Assembly: GCF_035982055.1 (NCBI RefSeq)
Contig: NZ_CP108427.1
Span: 7,935,001-7,999,000, forward strand
Origin: Streptomyces sp. NBC_01288
GTDB taxonomy: Bacteria; Actinomycetota; Actinomycetes; Streptomycetales; Streptomycetaceae
DNA length: 64,000 nt
Direction of reading: 5' to 3'
The notes beneath the pieces are model-generated. The model ran no database searches. It saw only the letters and a program-made list of their open reading frames with translations, and was not told where the DNA came from. Positions 26,201 through 38,200 of the stretch are shown in pieces (within the stretch, counting starts at the first letter, position 1; every line of letters begins with the position of its first letter). A program made the translations under genes and the position numbers.

Positions 26201-29200
26201 CGATCACCGCCCGGTGGTCGAACAGGGTCCGGGCGGCGAGCCTCCCGGCGAGTCCGGCCGGGACGGCGGCGGGCTGCGCGTCGAGGTGGTCACGGAGCCG
26301 GGACGCCGCGGCGCGGAGCGCGGCCGGGTCCTTGGCCGACAGCGTGACCGCGACGGCCGGCGCCTCCTCGTCCGGGACCTCCGTCGGGGTGGACTGGGGT
26401 GCTTGTTCGAGGATGAGGTGGGCGTTGGTGCCGCTGATGCCGAAGGAGGAGATGGCGGCGCGGCGTGGTTGTCCGGTGTCGGGCCAGGGGCGGGTGTGGT
26501 TGAGGAGGGTGATGTTTCCGGTTGTCCAGTCGACGTGTGGGGTGGGGTTGTCGTTGTGGAGGCTTCGTGGGAGGACTGCGTTCTGGAGGGCGTAGATGCT
26601 TTTGATGACGCCTGCGACTCCGGCGGCGGCCTGGGTGTGGCCGATGTTGGTTTTGATGGATCCGAGGTAGGCGGGTTGTTCGGTGGTGTGGTGTCGGCCG
26701 TAGGTGTGGAGGAGGGCTTGGGCTTCGATGGGGTCGCCGAGGGTGGTGCCGGTGCCGTGTGCCTCGATGAGGTCGATTTGGTCGGGGGTGAGTCGGGCGT
26801 TGGTGAGGGCTTGTTCGATGACGCGTTCTTGTGAGGGTCCGTTGGGGGCGGAGAGGCCGTTGCTGGCGCCGTCCTGGTTGACGGCTGATCCGCGGAGGAG
26901 GGCGAGGATTTCGTGGCCGTTGCGTTGGGCGTCGGAGAGTCGTTCGAGGAGGACGAGGCCGACGCCTTCGGAGAAGCCGGTTCCGTCGGCGGTCGCGGAG
27001 AATGCTTTGCAGCGGCCGTCCGGGGCGAGGCCGCGCTGGCGGCTGAACTCGACGAGCAGGGACGGCGTCGCCATGACGGTCGCGCCGCCCGCGAGGGCGA
27101 GTTCGCATTCGCCGGACCGCAGGGCCTGTGCCGCCAGGTGCATCGCGACCAGTGAGGACGAGCAGGCGGTGTCGATGGTGACGGCCGGACCTTCGAAGCC
27201 GAAGGTGTAGGAGATCCGGCCGGACGCGACGCTGCCGCCGTTGGAGGTCAGCAGGTACCCCTCGTACTCCTCAGGTACGTCGTTCAGCATCCGCAGCCCG
27301 TAGTCGGCGCTGATGACGCCTGCGTAGACGCCGACCTGCCGCATCCGCAGCCCGGACGGGTCGAGTCCCGCGTTCTCCAGGGTTTCCCACGCGGTTTCGA
27401 GGAGAAGCCGTTGCTGCGGGTCCATGGCGAGCGCCTCGCGCGGACTGATCCCGAAGAACGCCGCGTCGAAGTCCCCGGCGTCGTGCAGGAATCCGCCCCG
27501 GTCGGTCGAGGTGGTGCCGGGATGGGCGGGGTCGGGGTGGTAGAGCCCGGCGGGCCAGCCGCGGTCGGCGGGGAACGCTGACATGGCGTCGACCTCGCCC
27601 TCGACGAGCCGCCACAGGTCGTGCGGGGTCTTGACGTCGCCCGGGTAGCGGCAGCCCATCCCGACGATCGCGATCGGCTCGTCGGCCGCGGCGGCCGTCC
27701 GCCGGGCCGGGCGGCTCCTGGACGGCGCCTCGGTGAGCGCGGCCAGCAGATGCTCGGCGACCGCCCGGGGACTCGGATGGTCGAAGACCAGCGTCGGCGG
27801 CAGCCGCAGCCCGGTCGCGTTGGCGAGCCGGTTGCGGAGTTCGACGGCGGTGAGGGAGTCGAAGCCGAGGTCCTTGAACGGCCGGTCGTCGGCGATCCCG
27901 TCCGGGTCCTGGTGCCCGAGTACGGCGGCGGAGTGCGCCCGGACGACGCCCAGGAGGTGCTTGAGCCGCTGCTCGGGCTCCAGTTCGGCGAGCCGTCCGG
28001 CCAGCGAGCCGCTCCCGCCGGCCGCCGCCGGGCGGGACCGCGGCGCGAGGCCGCGCATCAGCGGCGACGGATGCGCCGCCGCGGCGGACGTGTCGAGCGT
28101 CGCGGCCAGCAGCGACGCACGGTCGAGGCCGAGGGCGGCGTCGAACAGGGCGAGCCCGTGGTCGTCGGTGAGGGGGACGAGCCCGGATCGGCGGAGCCTG
28201 GCGAGGTCGGTGTCGGTGAGGGTCCCGGTCATGCCGCTGGCCCGTTCCCAGAGCCCCCATGCGATTGAGACGGCGGGGAGGCCTTGGGCGTGCCGGTGGT
28301 GGGCGAGGGCGTCGAGGTAGGTGTTGGCGGCGGCGTAGTTGGCCTGTCCGGGGTTGCCGAGGGTGCCGGCTGCCGACGAGAACAGGACGAACGCCTCCAG
28401 GTCCAGGTCCCTGGTCTGCCGGTGCAGGTTCCAGGCGGCGTCGACCTTCGGCCGGAACACGGTCTCCAGATGGGCGGCGGTCTGGCCGAGCAGCGGCGCG
28501 TCCTGGAGCGCGCCCGCCGCGTGGACCACGGCCGTCAGCGGATGCTCGGCCGGGACGGTGGCGAGGAGTGCGGCGAGCGCGTCGGGGTCGGCGCTGTCGC
28601 AGGCGGCGATCGTCACCTGTGCGCCGAGCGCTTCCAGACGGGCCGTCAGGTCGTCCGCGCCGGGGGCGTCCGGGCCACTGCGGCTGACGAGCAGCAGCCG
28701 CCGCACCCCGTGCGCCGAGACGAGATGCCCGGCGACGAGCCCGCCGAGCGTCCCGGTGCCGCCGGTGACCAGGACGGTCCCCGTCCCCGACAGCGGCGAC
28801 GGGGCCGAGCCCGGGAGCGCGACCTTGGCGAGCGCGGGGGCGAGAACCCGGCCGTCGCGCAGCGCCAGCTGCGGCTGCCCGGACGCGATCGCCGCAGGGA
28901 GCAGTGCGTCCGACGCGGGAAGGCCGTCGGTGTCGACGAGCACGAACTGGCCGGGGTTCTCCGACTGGGCGGCGCGTACCAGACCCCACACCGGCGCGAG
29001 TTCGGGGACGGCGTCCGTCCCGGAGACGGGCAAGGCGTTCGTGGTCCGGACGATCAGTCGCGACCCGGCGCACCGCGCGTCGGCGGCCCATTCGCGTACG
29101 GCCTCCAGGACCTCCGCGGCCAGGCCGCGGACCGCGTCCGGGCCGTCGGGCTCTCCGGAGACGTCGAGCAGGACGGCGGCGGGCGGCGTCTCAAGGGCCG

Positions 29201-32200
29201 ACGCGTCGGCGAACGGCACGGGAGGCTCGCCCGCCTCGCCGACCGCGACCGGGTTCCAGACAACCTCGAAAAGGGAGCGGTCGGCGGCGGCCGCGAAGGA
29301 CCGCAGGAACTCCTCGCCGCTCACCGTCCGCAGGGTCAGCGCACCGACCGTCAGAACGTGAGTCCCGGACATGTCCCACGCCTCGACACGGAGGGTCTTC
29401 TCCCCGATCTCGGTCAGCCTGACCCGCAGCTCGGTCGCGCCGGTCGCGGTCAGCCGGACGTCCCGCCACGAGAACGGCAGCGCCAGGCCGGCCCCGTCGT
29501 CGCCGGTCAGGGCGAGTGGGTGGAGCGCCGCGTCCAGCAGCGCCGGGTGGATGCCGTGCGCGCCCGCCGCCAGGTCACGGTCGAGGACGACCCGGACGTC
29601 CAGGACGGTGCCGTCCCGGTGGAGTTCCCGGACGTTCCGGAACGCGGGACCGTAGTGGTAGCCGTGCTCGGCGAGCCGGTCGTACAGCCCGTCGATCGCG
29701 ACGGGGCCGCCGGCGGGGGCGTCGGGCGCGTCCTGCGGCCCTTCGGCCTCGTCGGGGGAGAGGCGTCCCGTCGCGTGCTCGACCCACGGAGAGTCGGCCC
29801 CGGTCCGGGAGTGGAAGGTGATCTGCCGGTGGCCGTCGTCGTCGGGCGCGGAGACCGCCACATGCAGGTCGCGGGGCGTGTCCGAGGTGAGGACGAGCGG
29901 CGTCTGGAGGGTCAGCTCCGCGACGGTGGGGCAGCCTGACGCCTGCCCGGCGTGGAGCGCGAGGTCGAGGAACGCGGTGCCGGGCAGCAGCGGGGTCGCG
30001 TGGACGGCGTGGTCGGCGAGCCACGGCAGGGTGTCGGCCGACAGCCGGGACGTCGCCTGCCAGCGGCCGTCCGGGAGCGGGATGGCGGTGGCGAGCAGCG
30101 GGTGGTCGGCCGCGACCAGGCCGAGCCCCGACGCGTTGCCCGCGCCGGTCGAGCCCAGCCAGAACCTGCTGTGCTGGAACGGGTAGGTCGGCGGATGCCC
30201 GGCCCTGCCCGTCGTCGGCGGCCGCCAGAGGGTGCCGGGCTCGGCGGCCCGCACGTGGCGGCCGGCGAGCGAGACGTGGAACCTGCCGAGGCCGCCGTCG
30301 TCGCGGCGGAGCGTCGGATGGGCCGCGCCGGGTGCTCCTGATGCGTGCAGCACGGCGTCGATCGCCGGGACGAGCACCGGATGCGGGCTGGCCTCGACGA
30401 ACGCGGTGTGCCGCGGGCTCAGCGCGGCCAGTACCGGATGGAACAGGACGGGATTGGCGAGGTTGTCGTACCAGTAGGCGGCGTCCAGGACGGTGGTGTC
30501 CTCGACGACGGCACCGGTGAGCGTGGAGTGGAACGGAATCCGGGCCTTGCGGGGCGAGATCCCGGCCAGCTCGGCCAGGAGGGTGCCGCGCAGGGCGTGC
30601 ATGTGCGGCGTGTGCGAGGCGTAGTCGACCGGGACCATGCGGGCGTTGAGCCCGGCGGCCCGGCCGTGCGCGACGATCGCCTCGGCGGCCGCCGTCGCGC
30701 CTGCCACGACGGTGTGGGCGGGGCCGTTCAACGCCGCGACGTGCAGCTCACCGGTGAGGCCGAGGTCGCCGATGAGCGCCTCCGCGGAGATCGCGTCGAG
30801 GGGCAGCGACACCATCCGGCCGGTGTCGGCGAGACCGAGGAGCGCCTTGGCGCGGGTGGCGACGATCCGTGCGGCGTCGTCGAGGCTGAGTGCGCCCGCG
30901 ATGTGGGCGGCGGCGATCTCGCCCTGGCTGTGGCCGATGACCGCGTCGGGCTCGACGCCGTGGTGCTGCCAGAGCCGGGCGAGAGAGACCATCATCGCGA
31001 ACAGCGCGGGCTGCACCACGTCGGTTCCGACGGGCAGCTCCGGCCGGGACAGGACATCCAGGAGGTTCCAGCCGGTGTGCGGTTCGAGGGCCTGCGCACA
31101 GTCGTCGAGGGCGGCGGCGAACGCGGACGACTCGGCGGCGAGCAAGGTGCCCATGCCCGCCCACTGGGAGCCCTGGCCGGGGAAGACGAACACGGTTCCG
31201 CCCGCCGTGGGCGGTCCCTCGGAGGTGACGAGGCCGCCGTGCGGGTCGCCCGAGGCGAGGGCGGCGAGCGCCGAGGCGAGCCCGGCCCGGTCGGCGGGTC
31301 CGGTGACGGCGACCGCGCGATGGTCGAAGACCGACCGTGCCGACAGCGGAGCCGCGAGATCGTCCGGCCGGAGCCCGGGGTCGTTCGCCAGCCGGTCGGA
31401 CAGCCGCAGCGCGGCGGCGCGCAGCGCCTCAGGGGTCTTGGCCGACAGCGGCACGGCCACCGACGGCGGCACGTCCGCAGCGCCTGCCGTCGGGGTGGAT
31501 TCGGGTGCTTGTTCGAGGATGAGGTGGGCGTTGGTGCCGCTGATGCCGAAGGAGGAGATGGCGGCGCGGCGTGGTTGTCCGGTGTCGGGCCAGGGGCGGG
31601 TGTGGTTGAGGAGGGTGATGTTTCCGGTTGTCCAGTCGACGTGTGGGGTGGGGTTGTCGTTGTGGAGGCTTCGTGGGAGGACTGCGTTCTGGAGGGCGTA
31701 GATGCTTTTGATGACGCCTGCGACTCCGGCGGCGGCCTGGGTGTGGCCGATGTTGGTTTTGATGGATCCGAGGTAGGCGGGTTGTTCGGTGGTGTGGTGT
31801 CGGCCGTAGGTGTGGAGGAGGGCTTGGGCTTCGATGGGGTCGCCGAGGGTGGTGCCGGTGCCGTGTGCCTCGATGAGGTCGATTTGGTCGGGGGTGAGTC
31901 GGGCGTTGGTGAGGGCTTGTTCGATGACGCGTTCTTGTGAGGGTCCGTTGGGGGCGGAGAGGCCGTTGCTGGCGCCGTCCTGGTTGACGGCTGATCCGCG
32001 GAGGAGGGCGAGGATTTCGTGGCCGTTGCGTTGGGCGTCGGAGAGTCGTTCGAGGAGGACGAGGCCGACGCCTTCGGAGAAGCCGGTTCCGTCGGCGGTC
32101 GCGGAGAATGCTTTGCAGCGGCCGTCCGGGGCGAGGCCGCGCTGGCGGCTGAACTCCAGGAACGGGGTTGGCGCGGCCATCACGGTGACGCCGCCCGCGA

Positions 32201-35200
32201 GGGCGAGTTCGCATTCGCCGGACCGCAGGGCCTGTGCCGCCAGGTGCATCGCGACCAGTGAGGACGAGCAGGCGGTGTCGATGGTGACGGCCGGACCTTC
32301 GAAGCCGAAGGTGTAGGAGATCCGGCCGGACGCGACGCTGTTGCTGATGCCCGTCGACAGGTAGCCCTGCACATCCTCGGGCGCCTCGTGCAGCAGATGC
32401 GCGCCGTAGTTGCTGGCCAGGACCCCGGTGTAGACGCCGACGGCCCGCGGCCGCAGCCGTTCGGGGGCGAGTCCCGCGTTCTCCAGGGTTTCCCACGCGG
32501 TTTCGAGGAGAAGCCGTTGCTGCGGGTCCATGGCGAGCGCCTCGCGCGGGCTGATCCCGAAGAACGCCGGGTCGAAGTCCCCGGCGTCGTGCAGGAATCC
32601 GCCCCGGTCGGTGTAGCTGGAGTTCGGGCGGGACGGGTCGGGGTCGTAGAGGCCCGCAGGCCAGCCGCGGTCGGCGGGGAACGCGGTCAGCGCGTCGACC
32701 TCGCCCTCGACGAGCTGCCACAGGTCCTCCGGCGTCCGGACGTCACCGGGGTAGCGGCAGCCCATCCCGACGATCGCGATCGGCTCGTCGTCGGCCGCAA
32801 CCGACCTGACCGGCGCGGCCGGTGCGGCGGGCGCGGCGTCGGGGGCGAGCCGGGTGAGGAGGTGGGCGGCGAGCTCGGACGGGTTCGGATGGTCGAAGAT
32901 CAGGGTCGGCGGCAGCCGCAGCCCGGTCGCGTGGGCGAGCCGGTTGCGGAGTTCGACGGCGGTGAGGGAGTCGAAGCCGAGGTCCTTGAAGGCCAGGCGG
33001 GGGGAGACGAGGTCGGGGTCCGGGTGGCCGAGGACGGCGGCGGCCTGCGCCAGGACGACCCCGAGGACTCGCTCCCGCCGCCGGTCGTCGTCGAGCGGCG
33101 CCAGCTCCGCGCCGAGACCGCCGCCGCCCGTGGGCGCGCCGGCCGCGGCCGTCCGGCGGCGGGCGGGCGCCAGGCCGCGCAGCAGCGGCGACGGGTGGTG
33201 CTCGGTGGTCGAGGCAGTGATCGGCGCGGCGACGACCTGCGGTTCGCCGAGCCGGAGCGCGGCGTCCAGGAGGTCCAGGCCGTGGTCGTCGGAGAGCGGG
33301 TTCACGCCGGAGCGGCGCAGTCGCGCCCACTCCGCCTCCGACAGCGCGCTTGTCATGCCGCTGGCCCGTTCCCAGAGTCCCCATGCGATCGAGACGGCCG
33401 GGAGGCCTTGGGCGCGGCGGTGGTGGGCGAGGGCGTCGAGGTAGGTGTTGGCGGCGGCGTAGTTGGCCTGTCCTGGGTTGCCGAGGGTGCCGGCTGCCGA
33501 GGAGAACAGGACGAATGTTTTCAGGTCGAGGTTCTTGGTCTGCTGATGCAGGTTCCAGGCGGCGTCCGCCTTCGGCCGCAGGACCGCGTCGAGATGGTCG
33601 GCGGTCTGCGCCTCCACGGGTGCGTCCCGTAGTACGCCCGCCGCGTGCACGACCCCGGTGAGGGGGTGTTCGGCGGGGACGGTGGCGAGGAGTGCGGCGA
33701 GCGCGTCGGGGTCGGCGGTGTCGCAGGCGGCGATCGTCACGCTTGCGCCGAGCGCTTCCAGGCGGGACTTGAGGTCGTCCGCGCCGGGAGCGTCCGGGCC
33801 ACTGCGGCTGACGAGCAGCAGCCGCCGCACCCCGTGCGCCGAGACGAGATGCCCGGCGACGAGCCCGCCGAGCGTCCCGGTGCCGCCGGTGACCAGGACG
33901 GTCCGGTGGACGGGCGGCGGATCCAGCGTGAGGGTGACCTTCCCGATGTGCTCGGCCCGCGTGAGAACCCGGATGGCGGCATGGGCGTGCGTGATCGGAT
34001 GGGAGGTGCACGGCAGCGGGACGAGCGCCCCGGACGCGAGATGCCCGCGGACGGCCTCGGTGAGGACGCCGAGGTGCTCGGGGCCCGTGCTGATCAGGTC
34101 GAAGGCCTGGTAGTCGACGCCGGGATGGCCCGCGAGCTGCTCGGCCGTCCGGATGTCGGTCTTGCCCATCTCCAGGAAGTGCCCGCCCGGCTTGAGCAGC
34201 CGCAGCCCGAGGTCGACGTGCTCCCCGGCGAGGCTGTTCAGCACGATGTCGAAGCCGCCGGGGGCCGTCCGCCGGAAAGGGTCCTCATAGTCGGCGACGC
34301 GGCTGTTGGCGATGTGGTCGTCGTCGAGGCCGTGCGAGCGCAGGACGTGGTGCTTGGCCGGACTCGCCGTCGCGTACACCTCGGCCTCGAACAGCCGGGC
34401 GATCTGGAGGGCGGCCTGCCCGACGCCGCCGGTCGCGGTGTGGATGAGGACCTTCTGGCCCTTTCCGAGGCCGCCGAGGACGACCAGCCCGTGCCAGGCG
34501 GTGAGGAACGCGACCGGGATCGTCGCGGCCTGCGGCCACGTCCACGCGTCGGGGATCTTCATGACGAGCCGGTGGTCGGTGGTGGCGACCGGGCCGATGC
34601 CGCCATGGGTGAACAGGCCCGTCACCCGGTCACCCGGCTGGAACCCGGTGACGTCCGCGCCGACGCCGACGACCTCGCCCGCCTCCTCGCCGCCGATCGG
34701 CGAGTCGGTGGCGACCATGCCGAGCGAGACGAGGACGTCCCGGAAGTTCAGGCCGGCCGCACGGGTGCTGATCCGGATCTCGTGCGGCTCCAGCGGACGG
34801 TCGTGCAGGTCGGTCGGCGCGAGCACGACGTCCTCCAGGGTGCCCGTCCGGGTGATCTTCTCCAGCTGCCAGCCGTCGTGGTCCGGCGGGATCAGGAACT
34901 CCTTGCGGCTGTCGACCAGCCAGAGCCGGTGCAGGACACCGCCGCGCAACAGGAGCTGAGGCTCGTCCAGGGACCGCCCCGCGGCGACCGCCCGCAGGAG
35001 CGTGGCCGTGTCGTCGGTGTCGGCGTCGAGGAGCCGGAAGCGCCCCGGATGCTCGCTCTGCGCCCCGCGCACCAGCCCCCACACCGCCGCCGCCGTGAGC
35101 GACGGACCCCGGTCGTCGTGGGCCTCCCGGGTCACGAACGTCAGGGTGCCGCCGTCCGCGTCGAGCCAGCCCTGGACCAGGGAGAGCGCCGCCCGCGTCG

Positions 35201-38200
35201 CAGAGGCGACCGCCTCGGGGCAGCCGCAGACCCCGTGCGCGCAGGAGGACGCCGTCAGCGACGGCAGCGCGATCGCCTCGCCGGGGGCCCCGATGAGCTC
35301 CGCGAGCCCGCCGCACGCCGCGCCCTCGGCGGGGGACCCGAGCAATACGGGATCGCCGTCGACGCGGGTGGGGGCGGTGTCGGGCAGGGCGTGCCAGACC
35401 GGATGGAACAGGTCGTGCGCGGCCGGACCGGCCGAGACCGACAGGCCCGCGCCCAGGGGGCGCAGGGTCAGTTCGTCGACGGTCAGCACCGGGAGGCCCT
35501 GCGGGTCGGCGGCATACAGCGCCACCGCGCCGTCTCGCAGCCGGGTCACCGCGACCCGCAGGGTGTCGGCGCCGGTCGCGTGCAGGCGCACCCCGGTCCA
35601 GGAGAACGGAAGGCTGACGCCGCCGGGCTCCCCGCCGTCGGGCGTCCGGTCGTCCCGGTCGGCGATGAGGGCGTGCAGGGCGGCGTCGAGCAGCGCCGGG
35701 TGGAGGCCGTACCCGCCGGTGGCGGCGTCCTCGCCGAGGCTGACCTCCGCGTGGAGGACGTCGCCGTCGCGGCGCAGGCCGCGTAGACCGCGGAAGGACG
35801 GCCCGTAGCCGTAGCCGTCCTCGGCGATCCGGTCGTACAGCCCCGAGACGTCGACGGGCGTGCCGCCGGGCGGAGGGCCCGCCGGGACCGCGGCCGAGAG
35901 CTCCGGTGTCAGGGTCCCGGTCGCGTTGACCGTCCACTCGGCCTGGTCGCCGTGCGGTCGGGAGTGCACGGCGAACGACCGGCGTCCGCCGTCTCCGGCG
36001 GCGCTGACCGTGACGTGCAGATCCTGTGGCCCCGCGGACAGCACGAGCGGAGCCTGCAACGTCAGCTCTTCGACGGTCTCGCAACCCCAGCGGTGCCCTG
36101 CGTGCAGGGCGAGCTCGACGAACGCCGTGCCCGGCAGCAGGACCGTCCCGTTCACTGTGTGGTCGGCGAGCCATGGCTCGGTGTCGAGCGCGAGACGCGC
36201 GGTGCACGCGATCGTCCCGTCGGGATGCTCGACGACCGCGCCGAGCAGCGGATGCTCCGGCGACGCCAGCCCGAGCCCGGTCGCCTTCGTGACGGGCGCG
36301 GCCCCGTCGAGCCAGAACCGGCGGCCCTGGAACGGGTAGGACGGCACCCGCTCCCGCGAGGCCGGGGCGTGCCAGTCCGTGCCGGGCGCGTCGGCGTGCA
36401 CATGGTAGGAGGCCAGCGACGTCAGGAACCGGCCGAGGCCGCCCTGGTCGCGGCGGAGCGTCGGATGCGCCGACCCGGCCGTCCCGCCGCCGTGCAGCAG
36501 GTCGAGGATCGCGGGGACGAGCACCGGGTGCGGGCTCACTTCCACGAACTCCGTGTGCTGCGGGACGAGCGTGGCGAGCACCGGGTGGAACAGCACCGGG
36601 GCGGCCAGGTTGTCGTACCAGTAGCCGGCGCCGAGCAGCCCGGTGTCCTCGACGAGCCCGCCGGTGAGCGTCGAGTGGAACGGGATCGCCGCCGGGCCGG
36701 TCGCGACCGTGCCGAGGTCGGCCAGGAGCCGGTCGCGCAGCCCCCGCACGAGCGGGGTGTGCGAGGCGTAGTCGACCGGGATCATCCGGGCGTCGAGGCC
36801 GGTGGTCGCGGCGTGGGCGGTCAGCGCCTCGGCCGCGGCGGTGGCGCCCGCGACGATCGTGTGGTTCGGCCCGTTGAACGCCGCCACCCGCAGCTCGCCG
36901 CTGAGGCCGAGGTCGCCGACAAGCGTCTCGGCGGCGGTGGCGTCCAGCGGCACCGACACCATCCGGCCGGTTCCGGCGAGGTCCAGCAGCGCCCGCGACC
37001 GGACGCTGACGACCCGTGCGGCATCGTCCAAGCTGAGCGCGCCCGCGATGTGAGCGGCGGCGATCTCGCCCTGGCTGTGACCGACGACCGCGTCGGGACT
37101 GACGCCGTGGTGCTGCCAGAGCCTGGTCAGCGCCACCATCATCGCGAACAGCGCGGGCTGCACCACGTCGGTTCCGGCGGGCAGCTCGGGCCGGGACAGG
37201 ACGTCCCTGAGGTTCCAGCCGGTGTGCGGTTCGAGCGCCTGCGCGCAGTCGTCCAGAGCGCGGGCGAACACCGGCGACTCGGCGGCGAGCAGCGTGCCCA
37301 TTCCCGCCCACTGGGAGCCCTGGCCGGGGTAGACGAACACGGTCCCGCCCGAAGTGGGAGGCTCGTCGCCGACGATCAGCGACGGATGGGGCGACCCGCC
37401 GGCGAGCGCGTCGAGGGCCGCGGCGGTCCCGGCGCGGTCGTCCGGCGGGGTGACGACGACCGCCCGGTGGCCGAGCAGCGACCGTCCGGCGAGCGGCGCG
37501 GTCAGGGCGGCGGGCTCCAGCTCCGGACGTGCGTCGAGGCGCTCCCCGAGCAGCCGGGCGGTCTCGCGCAGCGCCTCGGGGTCCTTCGCCGACAGCGGCA
37601 GCGCGACGGCGGGTGCGTCCGGCGCGGGGGCCGGGGCCTCGGCGTCGTCGGGCTCCGGCGCCTGCTCCAGGATGAGGTGGGCGTTGGTGCCGCTGATCCC
37701 GAACGACGACACCGCCGCGCGGCGCGGCCGTCCCGTCTCGGGCCACGGCGTGGTCTCGGTCAGCAGCGTCACATGCCCGGCGGACCAGTCGACGTGCGGC
37801 GATGGCTCGTCCACGTGCAGCGACTTCGGCAGCGCGCCGTGCCGGATTGCCTGCACCGTCTTGATCACACCGGCGACGCCGGCGGCGGCCTGGCTGTGCC
37901 CGATGTTCGACTTGATCGACCCCAGCCGCAGCGGCAGCGCGCTGGTGTGGTGCCGTCCGTAGGTGGCGAGCAGCGCCTGCGCCTCGATCGGGTCGCCCAG
38001 CCGGGTGCCGGTGCCGTGCGCCTCGACGGCGTCGACCTCGTCGGCCGACAGCCGCGCGTTGGCCAGGGCCTGCTCGATGACCCGCTGCTGCGACGGCCCG
38101 TTGGGGGCGGCGAGCCCGTTGCTGGCGCCGTCCTGGTTGACCGACGAGCCCTTGATGACCGCGAGGATCCGGTGGCCGTTGCGCTGGGCGTCCGACAGCT

